NCBI GenBank assembly: GCA_014529385.2
Contig: CM043966.1
Span: forward strand, 101,167,587 to 101,231,586
Direction of reading: 5' to 3'
DNA: 64,000 bases
Source of the DNA: Adiantum capillus-veneris
Taxonomy: Eukaryota; Streptophyta; Polypodiopsida; Polypodiales; Pteridaceae
This document shows, piece after piece, positions 44,304-57,316 of this stretch. The notes beneath the pieces are model-generated. The model was not told the DNA's origin and did no database searches. It saw nothing but the letters and a program-made list of their open reading frames with translations. Both the position numbers and the translations under genes were made by a program. Position 1 is the first letter of the stretch; the number at the start of each line of letters is the position of its first letter.

Positions 44304-47300
44304 ATGGATTCCGCCAAGTCATCAGCAACAAAGAGAAAAAGACCGACAATCAAAGATGCTCTTGCAGAAGCAGAACCCTTTGACATTCCAGCAAAAACCC
44401 TCAAGCCAACCAAAACTTGGGTGGAGGAAGCAGTACTGGAACAAGGGGAATAAAGATCTACCAAGGGACTTTCAGAGATCCTCAGGGGCAAGCGGTGGAT
44501 ATACCGATGATCCCACAAGAATTGGTGGATTATAGCAGGTCAGAGAACATCAGCAGGTACCTGGAAAGGGCAGACTTGCACAAATTCTTTACCTCGAGAC
44601 CATCAGGTGTAGATACAAGAAGAGTGTATGAGTTGGCAACCTCCATTTAGAAGGATGGGAAAGCCACATTGACAGCAATAGATGGAGAGAAAGTAGAGGT
44701 ACAGATCACTCCATAGCTCATTGCAGATGCATTGAAGCTGCACAACAAAGGGAGCTCTGTCAGGGAAAGAAGGGAGGCTATAGAGGTTTATGGGTCCAAG
44801 AAACAGAATGCAACTTATGGAGATATGGCAGACCAAAGAGTGGCAACCCTTTGCCGACTGTATAACCAGTTTCTCCATATTTGCAGTAAAAGATCGCAAA
44901 AGTATACGACACCACCCCATGCCATTGCAACTACCATCACATGGGCATTGAAGAGCAATATGCCAAAGGAGGTGAATTACGCTCAACACATCCACGAGCA
45001 AGTAATTGCCATGCACAACGAGAAGCCAAAGTATATAGGAGGAGCTGAAGTTCTGACAAGAATAGCTTATGAAGCTATTGGAGCCAGAGATCAATGGCCA
45101 AAGGTTCCCTCCCAGAATGAGTGGCTTAGAGAAGCCGATGAGGAGGAAGAACAGCCTGAAGTATCCAAGAGGGCGTCTACAAGAGCACGCAGGAAACTAG
45201 AAATAGTTTTAGAACCTGAAAAGAATGTGGATGAGCCGCTTATGAAGAAAGCAAAGAAGAAGGTTGCTCCCAAGCAGACCAAAAGTCAGAAAGCGGCAAG
45301 AATGGAAAGACTGGTGGAGCAGTTTAGAGCGGAAAGAGCTCTAAAGGGGGACTTTGAAGAAAAGTGGGTGCCAGACCCCACTAAAGTCGGAACTAGCTCA
45401 GCCAGGCCACATGTTGATCAATATGATCAATATATTAGAGCTTATGAGGAGTCAGAGGCTATACTGGAGCAGCAACCTGTCGAGCCATACACTGAAGAGG
45501 AAGTACAGCTTTTAGAAGCTGAGCTGAAAAAGGACAACAAGGGGAAGAAGAAAGTAGATGAGTCTACTAAATCTCAAGAGAAAGACGAGCAAGCCGACAA
45601 GGGGAAAGCCAAGGAAGCTGAGGACAGATACCCCTCTATGACTGATGTACCAAGCCCGAAGAAGAAGAAAAATATCATGGAAGAGACCACAATAGAGATG
45701 GACACAGATGATATGGAAAAGCCGGAGGCCGGGACCAAGGAAAAGGAGATAGATCCAATTCAGCAAAAGAAAAACGATTATGAGGATCTGGTAGCGATAG
45801 GGTACACTGAAGAAGAGGCCCTTTAGGCGGTCTATGGAATCCACCTACAAAAACGAGATGATCGGAGAGAGACAGAGGAAAATACAAAGAGTACAAAAGA
45901 AAGTGATGAGAAACTGGACGAGCAGAACGTACTAGAAGAGCCGAAGCCAGTGGAGGTGGTGGCAGAAAAAGCTTTAGAGTTGACAGATGAAGATGAAAAA
46001 GACATGCACATGGTGCATGAACTGCTCAACAAGATCAAAGAAAGATCCAAGGCAAAGGAAGTGGAGATTGAGACAGCCAAACAAAGGGAAGCCGAGTTGC
46101 AGAGGAAAATAGAGGATGTTATGACTGAATCTGAAAGTCATAAAGCATCACTCTATGATGCGGAAAACGAGAGAGATGGCTTGATACTCCAGCTAGCCGA
46201 GGCTTCAAGAGAAGTAACAAGTGCACAGGAAGCAAGGGAGCGGATGGAAGACGACTTGGAGGCGGCTAAAGATGAGCTCATTGAGCTAAGGGAAAGAGTC
46301 GCGCTCCAAGAAAGAATAATCACTAGACTCAGGACTACCCCTAGAGCTAGCAGAGCAGGAACCGAACAAGAGGGAGTTATCATACCAGCTTTAGAAGACC
46401 AGATCCGAAGCTTACAAAGAGAGCTGAGATTAGAGAAAGTGCAAAGGTTGCACATTGCGGAGGGATCATTGGCCGCAGAGGAGAGGCTCACATTAGAAAA
46501 TCAAACACTACGGACAGAGAATGAGGCCCTCCGCAAACAGCTCCAAGATCTACAAGAGCAACAAAGAAGAGAGACAGAGACACCACACGAAGAATCAAGT
46601 GGAGCAGCCATAGAGCTACCAGAAACTGGAGAGGCAACCACAATTGAAGATCCAGCCCCAGCTCAAGAGGTGGTCTCGCCTTCAGGAATCTCTGAAGAAG
46701 AAGAACAAATGCTCCATGACCAAATAGAAAAGTCAGAAGAGGAGAGTGCCAAGGCGGAAATGGAATGGGAGAGGAGACTCCTCATCTCCAATAGACTTCA
46801 GGGATTAGACACAAAAGTGCTCCATGAAGAGTGGATGCAACCTAGCTTGCCTTTCCCTTTGATGAAATTTGAAGTGCTAAAGATGAAAAAGAGAATAGAG
46901 GAGGAGCAGTATGTCGCTCTTTACGAAGGCGACATCACAAAGGAGGAACAGTCAAAGAGGATAGTAGATTCACAACCTAGATGGAGGAAAGGTTGGCTGA
47001 ACAAATACCCAGCCTACCTCATCTACTTGGTGGAGGCACCAAAGGCGATTTGGGAGAATGCAACCTTCTGCCCGGTGCCAAGAGTCAAAAACTGGAAAGA
47101 GCATGGCAAGATTGCAGAAAAGAAGCCAAATTGGCTTAATTATCCCAGGATGCCAGGACCAAAGGCAGGAGAGAGAATAGGTAAAGCCTACATGGTGAAA
47201 ACCCTAACGGGCACCATCAAGCTCTTTACTGGCTCTCCTAACCTTTCGTGTCAGGTGCTCAAGAAAATTTGCAGGACTCTCTTAGCTTGTATTGAAGTGT

Positions 47301-47578
47301 TCGCGCCAGATAAAGCCACGACCTCGAGTCTACTATCGACGGCCGACACAGTGACTGATATGATGTATGATCTTTCATTGCAGCCTTCTTCAAAAGTGTT
47401 GCACCTCCTATACCAGAGGATTATGTTTTTGCCTAGCTTCCACATGCAAACATTCGAAGAAGCTTTCTACACGAGCTTTTTCACCCACGAAAGCAAAATA
47501 TTCGGCCCAACCTTGACCATCGGCAACCTACGATACAAATCACATTTGCAGATGCTCAAGATGACAGGACTTTATTGA
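44304..47578 (+). pseudogene. extra 3' ORF of outer Gypsy, coiled-coil protein
   Basis: Begins at ATG 44304 (MDSAKSSATKRKRPTIKDAL), shifts frame once near 44445, then runs in one frame to TGA 47576-47578. It is interrupted only by TAG codons at 44648, 44714 and 45824. Total about 1,090 codons. The N-terminal part (VDYSRSENISRYLERADLHK, VYELATS, KVEVQITP, IADALKLHNKG) has the layout of the plant transposon-protein domain found in Athila-type ORFs, a tentative likeness. The middle is very acidic/basic with KKAKKKVAPKQ. Residues encoded at 45950-46590 form a long coiled coil (MEDDLEAAKDELIELRERVA, LENQTLRTENEALRKQLQDL). The C-terminal part (WRKGWLNKYPAYLIYLVEAP, KKICRTLLACIEVFAP) looks globular. 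No signal peptide or membrane segment is visible, so it is not an envelope-like protein. Confidence 0.7.
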
Positions 47579-47610
47579 CCAAGCATAAAAGTCATGTCAG
47601 GGACGACATG

Positions 47611-47627
47611 AACGCGGAGGGGGGCAG
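47611..47627 (+). other. outer Gypsy polypurine tract
   Basis: AACGCGGAGGGGGGCAG lies directly before the 3' LTR start TGTTGAGCC. Purine-rich with a G6 run, as expected for the plus-strand primer. Confidence 0.75.
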
Positions 47628-48567
47628 TGTTGAGCCAGCAGAGGATCACACCCACATTTTTGCTCACACTCATCATTATTGTAACCATTGATTGTAATAA
47701 ATGTCTTTCCGACATTGATTTTGAATTGAGCCATTCATTAAGTAACGGGACTCAATTGAGTTTCCAGCTTGTAAATCCGAAGTAATTTCACTTGCTGATG
47801 TAATTAGTTAGAGATGTTCTCACCTCCAAGGCTGAGGTATATAAGCCAAAGTTTTGTAACCTAAAAAGATTCAGTTTTTTAATCAAAGTGAGTTTTGAGT
47901 GCCGTGACTGTGTCTGAGAGAGGGAGAGAGAGAGAGAGAGTCTTATCTACTTGCTACGCGAGCTACGGAGCCGCCATTGGAGAAGCGACACCGCCATTGT
48001 GTTAGCAATGGCGAGAGCTACACACAGATAACCAAGAGTGTGCGCTATTGGCTTCTATGTGTGGTAAGTTCCTACGAGCTTTGGTGTGAGTTTTCTTCCA
48101 ACTCGTGTGTCGGAATGGAGTGTGCAGCATATCTATAGAACCACAACGAGTAGAGCTACACATTGGTACCATCGGGGTCAAGTTTCGATCACCTGTATTT
48201 TTCGGCCTGTCTTCATACGTGTTTGCCGCACGGAGTGGTTATAGGTTGATTTTGCAGTTCAAGTCTTTAGGGTGTTGTTCTTACCTAGTGTATAGACTTC
48301 CCCTTGAGTTTGAGATCGATTCAATGATTCTAGATCCTGTTTCGTATAGTATTCGTTCGTAGTACGGATTTCAGTCACTTGCGTATTCTAGAACTTAGAT
48401 TTGATTTCCTTACTAGTGATTGTCATTAGAAGGTCGAGTAGGTGATTTGACACCCACCTAGTTGTTTCCATGCGCCTGCGGGTCAAGCTCCGTCCTCGTC
48501 TGACAAATTCTGTTGTTGGTTGAGTTCTCGCTATTTAGCTTCCGCTAGCGGCGTAACCGCCTTAACA
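47628..48567 (+). repeat. outer Gypsy 3' LTR (940 bp)
   Basis: Matches 22818-23757 with about 18 substitutions and two compensating single-base indels (counted by eye). Ends GCCTTAACA, followed by AAGAT and the resumed PPR text. Confidence 0.95.
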
Positions 48568-51241
48568 AAGATGTAAGCATAGCCTTCAAGACCAAAGGAT
48601 AGGTCATTTGATCTAGAGTGACACCCTCACTTCGCATCCATTGAAAACAAAGTAGAGCTTTGTGGCCCTGCCCCGTTGTTGGGCATAGCAAAATAGCAAT
48701 GTATTACAAAAGACAACATCCCACACAGACAGCTCTCTAAGCATCTTTTGTTCTTTTTGAGGTGCACAACATTTGGCATATTAATATCATCATGAATTCT
48801 TTTGCCCATATCAGTGTCTTGCATAGTGTCACACACCTTCAAGATGCAAGCATAGGTGAGTGCAACTGGAGAGATTCTGTTGCTTTGCTTTTGCTGAAAA
48901 AAACGTGGATATTCTTGGCCTTGCCTCTATTTGGCATATCCAAAAATCAATGCACTCCAATTGAAAACATCTCGGTCATGCGGCTCCTTAAGTGTTTTTT
49001 GTACATTTTGAAATAGACCACATTTGGCATACATGTCAACTAAGGTGGCAATCGTCACGTTTTCTTTCAATAGTCCTAGCTCTAACAATATCTTCGTGAA
49101 TTATTTTTCATGTATCAGCATCTTGAGTGGTTGCATGAGAAGCAATTGTAAGTTGCTGCATCTAGAGAGATGCCATCATTTAACATCTGTTGAAAACAGC
49201 CCAAAGCTTCCTAGCCTTGGCCCTATTTGGCATGTGCTGAAATTAATCAAGTCCAAGAGACAACATCTAGGGCAGGTAACTCCTTAAGCGCTTAGGTTGT
49301 GCTTTCTAAAGTTCACTAAATTTGGCTAGCAATATCATCATGAATTTGTTTTTCCCATATTAGTGTCTTGAGTAGTGCCACATGCCTTGAAAAGGGAAGC
49401 ATAGGTAATTGCATCCAAAGAGATGTCCTCACTTTGCATCCTCTAAAATAAGCCCAAAGCTTCTTGGCCCTGCCCCTATTGGGCATGTCTTGCAAAATCA
49501 GAACACTCCAAGAGAGGACATCTCAAATAGGCAGCTCCTCAAGAAACTTTTGTGCTTTTTGAAGTGCACCATATTTTTCATACATGTCGACCAAGGCATT
49601 TCCAAGCATGATATTTTTTCTCAATAGCCCCTCAGTAGCAATATCACCGCGAATTCTTTTGTTGATATCACTATCTTGCGTAGTGCCACATGCCTTCAAA
49701 ATGAAATCATATGTTATTGAATCGCAAGAGATGTCCTCACTTTGCATCCTTTGAAAACAATATGGAGCTTCCTAGCACTACCCCTGTTGGGCATATCCCA
49801 CAATCAAAACACTCCAAGAAAGGGCATATGGGACAGGCAACTCAAGAAATTTTTTTGGATTTCTGAAATAGATGAAATTTGGCAATTATGTTGGCTAGGG
49901 CATTGCAAAGCACGAGCTTTTCTTTCAACAACCCCTGACTAAAACTATGATCTTGAATTATTTTTCATATATAAATGTCTTGCGTAGTGCTACATGTCTT
50001 CAAGAAAAAAGCGTAGGTATATCTACGGTTTCTTTCAGAAAGCCCTGACTAACAATCTCATTGTGAATGATTTTGCTCGTATATTGAGCGGTGGCACACG
50101 CCTTCAAGATGCAAGCATAAGTGATTGCGTCTAGAGAGGTGCCCTTGCTGTGTATCTGCTAGAATCTGCTTAGAGCTTCTTGGTCTTGCCCCCATTTGGC
50201 ATATCATATCATGCAATCAATGAATTCCAAGAGACAACAGCCCAAACAAGTGTCTCCTCAAGCATGTTTTGTGCTTTTTGAAGGATACCACATTTAGCAT
50301 ACATATCAACCAAGGCAGTGCAAAGCACAATATCATGGTGAATTCTTTTGCCCGTATCAACATCTTGAGCGATGGCACACTCTTTCAAAACAAGATGCAA
50401 GTATAAGTGATTGCATCTCGAGAGATGCCTTTGCTTTGCATTGCATCAGTTGAAAATAGCCTAGAGCTTCCTGGTCTTGCCCCCGTTTGGCATATTCTAT
50501 AGTCAATGAACTCCAAGAGACAACATCACAGAGAAATAGCTCCTCAAGCACTTTTTATGTGTTTTGAAGGACACTACATTTGGTGTGCATGAAGGTCAAT
50601 GAATTGCACTCCCTCTTTGTCTCTCTTGCTCGCTATTTCTCTTACTGCTTTGCTCACTTGCATCACCATGTATGTCAAGAGTCTTTGACTCATAATATCG
50701 ATGTGAATTATTTTGCCCATATAAGTGTTTTGTGTAATGTCACATGCCTTTCAAATGCAAGCCTAGGTAATTGCATCTATAGAGAATTCCTTGCTTCACA
50801 TGCTTTGAAAATAGCCCAAGCTTACTGGCCCTACCATTGTTGGGCATATCTTGCAATTAAAACATTACAAGAGAGGGCATTTTGAACATGCATCTCCTCG
50901 AGAATTTTTTATGTTTTGTGAAGTAGGAAGATATTTGGCATACATGTTGACCAAATATAATCGTGAATTTCATGTCTTCAAAACAAAAGTGTAGGTAATT
51001 TCATCTACATTAGTAACAATATCATTGCAAACTATTTTGTCCATATCGAAATCTTGAGTGATGCGACATGCCTTGAAGATGGAAGCGCAAGTGATTGCAT
51101 TTTTAGAGATGCCCTCAGTTTGCATCCTCTAAAATCAGCCCAGAGCTTACATATCCCGAAGAGAGGGCATCTTGGAGAGGTAGTTCCTCAAACACTTTTT
51201 GTGCTTCTTAGCCTTGCCCCTATTCAACATATATATATATC
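48568..51241 (-). pseudogene. PPR gene fragment 2 (main piece, about 8 units)
   Basis: Minus-strand text is a chain of degenerate PPR units of the PLS type, roughly one 100-codon set every 300-350 bp. The best preserved is 49747-49523: MQSEDISCDSITYDFILKAC, GTTQDSDINKRIRGDI, LGNALVDMYEKYGALQKAQK, FLEELPI. Other sets include DVVSWSSLTIEYAKRGQDQE (near 50500) and ALVDMYAKCGILQKAQNMLE (near 50310). PPR proteins bind organelle RNA, and PLS forms often act in RNA editing. Almost every unit has stops and frameshifts, and neither an E/DYW domain nor a transit peptide is visible. Its 5' side (higher coordinates) is cut by LINE-C at 51242 and its 3' side by the outer Gypsy element at 48567. Confidence 0.8.
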
Positions 51242-51499
51242 TTTTTTTTTCCGAGAAAAAGATCCTTCTATTAGTTAATGAAAACTGTCCATAGGGCTAT
51301 AGCCACCTCTGTAAGAGAGGGCTACAACGAACATAATGGGGAGACTCTCCCAATGAAAGAACAACATATATACAATGAGGCTAAATCAGGAGATGGGAGG
51401 AGGGAAAAGCCAAACAGGTGGACGGTAGTGCCATCTGAGCACACCCTGGACAATGGTGTAGAAAGGCCCAAGGCGCTAGAGTCAAAGGAAAGCCTCAGA

Positions 51500-54400
51500 G
51501 CGCTCCCGCATGCGGTCGGAGCTTCCCTCTAGTCCCTCAAGCTGTCCTCTAAGAGTGTGGATTAGCTCTAGCCAAAAGTCACGAACAGTCTCTACTGGTG
51601 GCACAGAACGAGCCTCAAAGATGCGGAAACAGCGGGCCCGCTAGATGAACCAAAGTGTCAGGCCACTGATGAGCTCCCAACACTCCTCTCTCTCACTGCA
51701 CCACTCCTGTGGAGTAATCTCTGTAGCAAGCTAGAGTGTAGTTCGCCCCCCTGTATCACTATCATCCTGTTGGTGGAAGATAGCTTAAACTGAAGTGTCG
51801 GGCACGTGAGAGTGGACCAAGCCGCTGCCCCCTAAGTGTTCTGTCTAGCCGTGGAGAGAGTAGGCATCACCCGAAGAACTCGTAGCCACACCTGCTGGGC
51901 CGAGGGACAGTCTCAAAGACAGTGTCGCTGACTCTCCTCCAAATGGTCATAGGCTGCACATGCGGCCGAGAGACCACTATGCACTAGCCAGCTCTATACT
52001 GTTGTAGCTCTGTGTGCAACCAGCCACTGAAACAAGGTGACGCACCTCGGCTGTCTGGAGTCCCATAGACTCTCCCAAAAGGCTGCCAAGAACTCGACTG
52101 TGAGGCCCTCCTCCTGCCAATGATGTGTTGGAGCGGGGCGGGCCTCTCTCTGTGCTGCAAGTATATGATATCCAAGCCAAACAGTGTATTGAAAGAAAGG
52201 GACTCCTTGGTGGTCTGCAGAAGAGAAGGGGTCCCTCCATAGCCACTCACCAGGATCCCACTGCACTCGTGCCAGCGGACAACACTCCCAGCCCATAGCC
52301 TCTAGTGTCCAGTCTCAAGAGCTGCTGGGTCAGGGTCTATGACGCAAGTCCTCCGACAGATGGCCACAACTTGGATTGGGGCCTCTACTGCAACTCGTTG
52401 TAGTCGTCCCCCACCCTGAAGCTCAAAAAAAAGGGTTGAGACAGTCTCTCAGCAGGCCCTGATTGAAATGAGAATCTCCAGTCGTGTGAAGGCTCCCATC
52501 CACCGGGGTGCTACTGGCTCGAGAGGCGTGAGCCACTCAGCTGGAACTGACTCTGAGATGTCCTGACACATGCTCTGCACCCCTCCCATGCCTTGTAGTT
52601 GGAAACCTTGCACCTCCTCTGACAAACCTGTGAACTCTAGCCAGTCACCTGGAGAGCGCACTGGGCCTGCTGCCATGGGACCCCAGGAAACATGAGGCCG
52701 ACTACCAACCAAGTGGACTCTCTGAGTACTAACCATGGGGTTCCAGGTGAGGGGTTTCTGTAAGCGCTCCTCCGTGCATGTTTGTTGTCTCTGCGCCAGG
52801 CCACGCCGTAAGAGCTCCTAAGATCAAAGCAAGCTCACATCGAAGCGGTCCTCCAGTCTCCTGCTCAAAGCAACTCTGTGCATCTCTGTAAAGATCGATC
52901 TGGTCGAAGGTTGCCAAGGGCCTCTTGACTGAGGCACCCTGGCACAAAGCCTCTGCAACAAGAACTCCTTCTAGGGCTCCTCCCTTGGAAGAAGTACTCT
53001 AACTATGAACTTCCCAAGAAGGGCTCTTCTCTGCTATGCTGGATCAATGATCCCAAGCCCTCCTTGAGAACAAGGAATCATGATGACCTGCCAAGCCACC
53101 TTGGCTCCGGCTATCTGAGTGTCACATCCTGACCAAAGGAAGTTCCCGATCAGCCTCTACCCAGCTGATACAAGAACTCGAGAAGATCCAGCAGGAAGTG
53201 ATGTACCACATAGTCGCCAACAACACCTGGTTGGCAACTACTACTCTACCAACCAGAGAAAGTCTTGCTGAGCTCCAATGTAACAACTTTCTCCTGATGG
53301 ACAGGGGAAGGGGAGCAATCTACTGCTCGGGAGACAAATCCAGACCAACCTGACAACCCAAGTACCGAACTGCAGTCCCTAGGGGAATCCACCTAAAACC
53401 CTCTCCTGGCATCCAATCTGGCACAGGAGCACTACCAACCGAGAAAGCCACTGTCTTTCTCCAGTTGATGAGTGCACCCGATGCACAACAGAAGGTCTCC
53501 AAAGCCTACTCACATCTATGAAGATTGGCCTCCTGGCCATCTAAGTACAAGGATGAGTCATCGGCAAACTCAGCATCCAGTAGCTCATCTCCCCGAATAG
53601 GGAGTGCTAAGCCCTGTAGACCAACCTGTTGTGACACCAAAAATCTGCTCATCGCCTCCGCATAGAACAGAAAGAGAAAAGGGGCAAGAGGAAAACCCTG
53701 TCTGATTGAGCGTGTAAGCATGAAGCGATCACCTCTACCTCCTGCCAAAAGCACCTTACTATGAGCCTGTCTATTCAAGGCTGACACCCCTCTGATCTAA
53801 GCATCTGAGAAGCCCATTCTGTGTAGAGTGCCCTATAGAAAGTCCCAGTCAACTTTGTCATATGCCTTCTCAAAATCGCGAACAAGAATCATGAGGTCCT
53901 CACCATGGAGCCGTGCCAGGGTAGAAGCCTCCCACAATGTAAAGATGTTGTCAAGGATACTGCGTTCCTTGAAAAAACCTGTCTAAGTCCCATGTATAAG
54001 GCTCTCTAATAGTGGCTGAATCCTCAAACTCAGAGCCTTGGCAAGAATTTTGTAGGCTGAGTTGAGGACGGTGATGGGGCACCACTGACGAATCTCATCC
54101 AAGGAGCCACCCTCCTTGGGAAAGAGGTAGATCAGGTCCTCACTCATGCTGTCAGGCATCACTCCTGTGTGCAAAATGTGCCGAAAATCACTACAGAGAT
54201 CTGGGCCAAGCAGGTCCCAGTACTCCAAGAAAAAGCTGGGAGTCAACCCATCCTCACCTAGACAACTACCACAGGGGAGGGCCCTGATAGCCGTGTGCAG
54301 CTCCTCCAACTGAAGTGGCATCTCAAGCCTCTGGAACATCTCCTCAGTCACAAGACATGGCATCTGTGCCCAAATCTACTCCCTGCATGCATCGTGCCGC

Positions 54401-55706
54401 TCTGACTGGGGCACAGTAGATAGTAACTGGCGGTAAAAGTCAGTAGCAACTGCACGCATATCCTCGGGTTCACAAGCAACTGACCCATCGGGCCTCCTCA
54501 ACTGATTGACCTTGGCATGCGAGTGCCTAGGTCCCACTGTCTCAAAAAAAGCACCAGTCACTCTGTCACCCACCTGAGTCCACTGAGATGCCTGTCGGTG
54601 GAAGGCAAACTCATGGCGCCTCTCCTCTCTGCTAGCAAGCTCCTGTCGAGCCTGTTGTAATTGCTCCTCCAACCATGGACTGTCTGGATGCTTCTTCTGC
54701 ATCCTCTGTAGTGAAGCAATGCCCCGTCTGAGACGCTGCTCCGCCTCTCTCGCGCAACCCGGCAAGCTAGAGACTCCTGAAGAAAAAAGTGGCTAAGCTG
54801 AGCTAGGCCTGAGGCCAGTCTGTCTGTAGGAGAATCGTGTCTATCCATGCCCTTTGTCCAGAGAACCTCTACCCGCTCTTTGAGTGCTGAGTCCAGCAAA
54901 ACCCTCTCTGGGATGCGGAGCATCATGCTTCCACTCCTCTACCTGTCTGCCACTGTGAGGATCACTAGTGCATGGTCCAAGAAGGTGGTCCCTGCCAGGA
55001 TGCCCACTGATCCTCCCAAGTCACTGAATTGGTCACTAGTGTAGAAATGATATATCCGGAATAGATTCACTCCTCCCACTTTGCGGTCCGATCTAGAGAA
55101 GGAAAAACTGTCTGGGGGGCTCACAAAACTAGAGTGCTGCCATGTATCCAAGACCCTCAAAGTCATACACAACCTCTCCCAAGTAGCCAACTCGACTCCA
55201 TGCACAGTAGCATGGTTGGCACTAATCCTGTCAGAAGGGTCCTCCAACATGTTGAAGTCCCCTCCTATGCACCAATGGTCTGCCTGCGGCAAAGACTCAG
55301 CAATCTGTGACCAAAACTCTGCACGAGCGCTCGCCACATTGGGCGCATAGATGTTCAGGAAACCCACAAGGCCACCCTGAACCTGCATAGTAATCCACTG
55401 AGCCCTGCCTGGCACAATAATCCCTCTGCCCACAATGGCTTGCTATAATGAGTCCACAATAGTCATACATACCCCACCCTGGATGCCTCCAGGTCCAAAA
55501 GCAGCTGACCAAAAGGTATCATATCATCCACGCAAAATCTGACCACATCGCCAAATGCGACTCTCACACAGATGGTGCTCCTGAAGCATAAGGAGATCAA
55601 TCTCTTCTCCCACAAGACAACGTTGAGGCTCATGACACAATCGGCACCGCTAACGCTGAAACTGGGGCCCACCTAGTCCCTGCATGTTCCATGAGATGAT
55701 CCTCAT
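51500..55706 (-). pseudogene. LINE-C ORF2: endonuclease, RT, zinc-binding tail
   Basis: Starts at ATG 55706-55704 (MRIISWNMQGLGGPQFQR). Endonuclease: QGGLVGFLNIYAPNVASARA, IGGDFNMLEDPSDR, and LDHALVILTV near 54960. Linker 54376-54926. RT: LPCGSCLGEDGLTPSFFLEY, WCPITVLNSAYKILAKALSL, (stop)TGFFKERSILDN, LVRDFEKAYDKVDW (catalytic Asp), SIRQGFPLAPFLFLFYAEAM and AEFADDSSLYLDG (catalytic Asp pair, about 53562-53600). Later GALINWRKTVAFSVG and YLGCQVGLDLSPEQ. Near 52000 the zinc-binding module (SRQPRCVTLFQWLVAHRATT) and then a W..ISGLTLW tail to about 51530. In-frame TAG codons at 53983, 53833, 53797 and 53506 stand where Gln fits, e.g. (Q)TGF. About 1,400 codons, typical for plant L1. Confidence 0.85.
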
Positions 55707-56443
55707 GGGGAGCAAGAGAGAATAGATGTTGCCGCAGCAGCTAGGCTGTCTTGGATGGGGAGTAATCCGCATCCGACCGTCCTCTAGATAGACGTGGCTG
55801 CAGTGAGTGCCTAGCCCAAGCCCAAGCAGAGCGATCCGTGCGTAAAGCAACCTCCTCTATCCAGGAGTCCTCATGAATGTATAAATAGCAATGTAAACAC
55901 TGCGTATCAGCAAAGAAGTACACCACAATGTGCCTACATCCTGCTGAGTCTGGGGGTGTCACTGCAAACTTGGCCAATGGCCACAAAGTCTGCAGCATAT
56001 TTGTAACTCCAAGTTCTCCCATGTGGTGAGAGAACTCTAGGACCTATGTATGAAACCATCCCAACACTGATGAGGCAAGGGTCCACTCTGTCTCGGCCCT
56101 GCCATAAAGGGGGAAGGAGAAACCAATTGCTGAGTCCAAGGCCTCTGTCCCCCAAGCTGCAAGGAACAAAGCATGGACCCTGAAGCAGGCTGCCTCATGG
56201 TCTGTTGCGGAATCGTCGAGCAAACAAGTGAAGCCATAGTCGAAGAAGTCCCAACGGAGCCGGATGTCAATGCTTGTACCACCACGAGGGATAGCTGCAA
56301 GGGAAGATGTCTGAATCTGCAAAGGGGGCCGAAGGAAAGTCTGACCCTCTCTCGCTAGGCGACTCGTGGCAAAAGCGATGCCAAGAGATCTCCTAGCCGT
56401 TGGAGAAGGACCATTCCCCTCGGTCGACTATGGAACTAGAGCA

Positions 56444-56492
<49 letters not shown>
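56444..56492. repeat. 49-nt uninterrupted G tract
   Basis: A homopolymer of G on the plus strand inside LINE-C ORF1, read as poly-Pro on the minus strand. The neighbouring sequence is also G-rich (56520-56600). Such a long run is unusual and its exact length may be a sequencing or assembly estimate. Confidence 0.9.
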
Positions 56493-56493
<1 letters not shown>

Positions 56494-57316
56494 TGGGGCA
56501 ACAGAGGTATAGGGACGAGGTGGAGAGGCGACGGGAGCAGAAGGCGGGGGGGAGGATGAGGAAGAGGGGGGGAACTCTGGGGGGGGAGATGCTCTCGAGG
56601 GTGAAGCAGAGGTGGGGGCTGGCACAGGGATCTCCTCCTGCTCAAGAGGACCAAAGCGGTTCCCCATGGGAACCCACTGCTGCTGAGTAGGCGCCTGAGG
56701 GCCACTCTGAGTGCCAGGCTGACGTTGTGGCCCCTGTCGTCGTCGACCACGGGCATGCTACCAAACCTCCTCTGCTAGAGTCCCAGGTTGGGAGGGTGGC
56801 TCTGCATGTGTGCGATGTGCCTCTGACTGTGGCTACGGGCCAGCCCTGGCAGGCTGGGGCTGAGGCTGAGGTGCAGGTCACAGCCTCCTCCGTGGACAGG
56901 CCTTTGCTAGATGGCCCATCTGTCGACAAATGAAGCACTGGTTCGGAAGGCCCGAGTACTCCACACTCTGTTTCAACCAACCCCCACTCACCCGAGGCAA
57001 AAGGATAACCTTTGGGAGCGTGTGGGTATCTCCAACCAAAACTCAAACTCAGGGAATACCAGCCCCGCCTTGGCAGCTACTGATGCTGTCGTACGAGGTG
57101 TCTCCAGGACCGTTCCAATGGCGGAGCCAATCCTGGATAGAATTGGTAAGTACTCCCTCCGTAAACCCGGAAAGCAGACTGAGATGGGGATGTCTGCCTC
57201 CTCTACTAGAACATCCGAAGATGGGTCAAAATCATGTCGCCACTGTCGAAAGTGGACACGTGATGCTCGGATGGCCAGTGGACTCATAGCTATGACCTTG
57301 GATGCCATCACAGAGG

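Larger units (their letters stand above)
22818..48567 (+). mobile_element. outer Ty3/Gypsy retrotransposon, 25.75 kb with nested insert
   Basis: An LTR element with 940-bp LTRs, 5-bp target duplications (AAGAT), a primer-binding site and a purine tract. Without the nested element (31844-40777) it is about 16.8 kb, long for Gypsy. Coding order is gag with an N-terminal extension, zinc knuckle, protease, RT, RNase H, duplicated integrase zinc-binding module, integrase core, second retropepsin-like domain, KQIWIPK-type repeats, and an extra 3' ORF. RT before integrase makes it Ty3/Gypsy. No chromodomain is visible. Size, primer site and extra ORF suggest the Tat/Athila side of the family, which I cannot confirm. 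By eye the LTRs differ at about 18 bases plus two single-base indels, so the insertion is fairly young, yet the reading frames hold several stops and at least three frameshifts. Confidence 0.93.

Noticed and set aside
25875-45826. TAG codons as recoded sense codons or readthrough sites
   Set aside because: They occur in unrelated families, including inside RT motifs with invariant Gln, alongside frameshifts and TGA/TAA. Simple C-to-T decay is enough. U-to-C RNA editing of stops is known in fern organelles but not for nuclear transcripts.
44304-47578. Envelope-like gene in the outer Gypsy element
   Set aside because: No signal peptide, membrane helix or furin-like site is visible; the protein is charged and coiled-coil.
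56400-56760. Poly-Gly and poly-Pro open frames on both strands
   Set aside because: They arise from the 49-nt G tract. Only the minus-strand proline run could be part of LINE-C ORF1.
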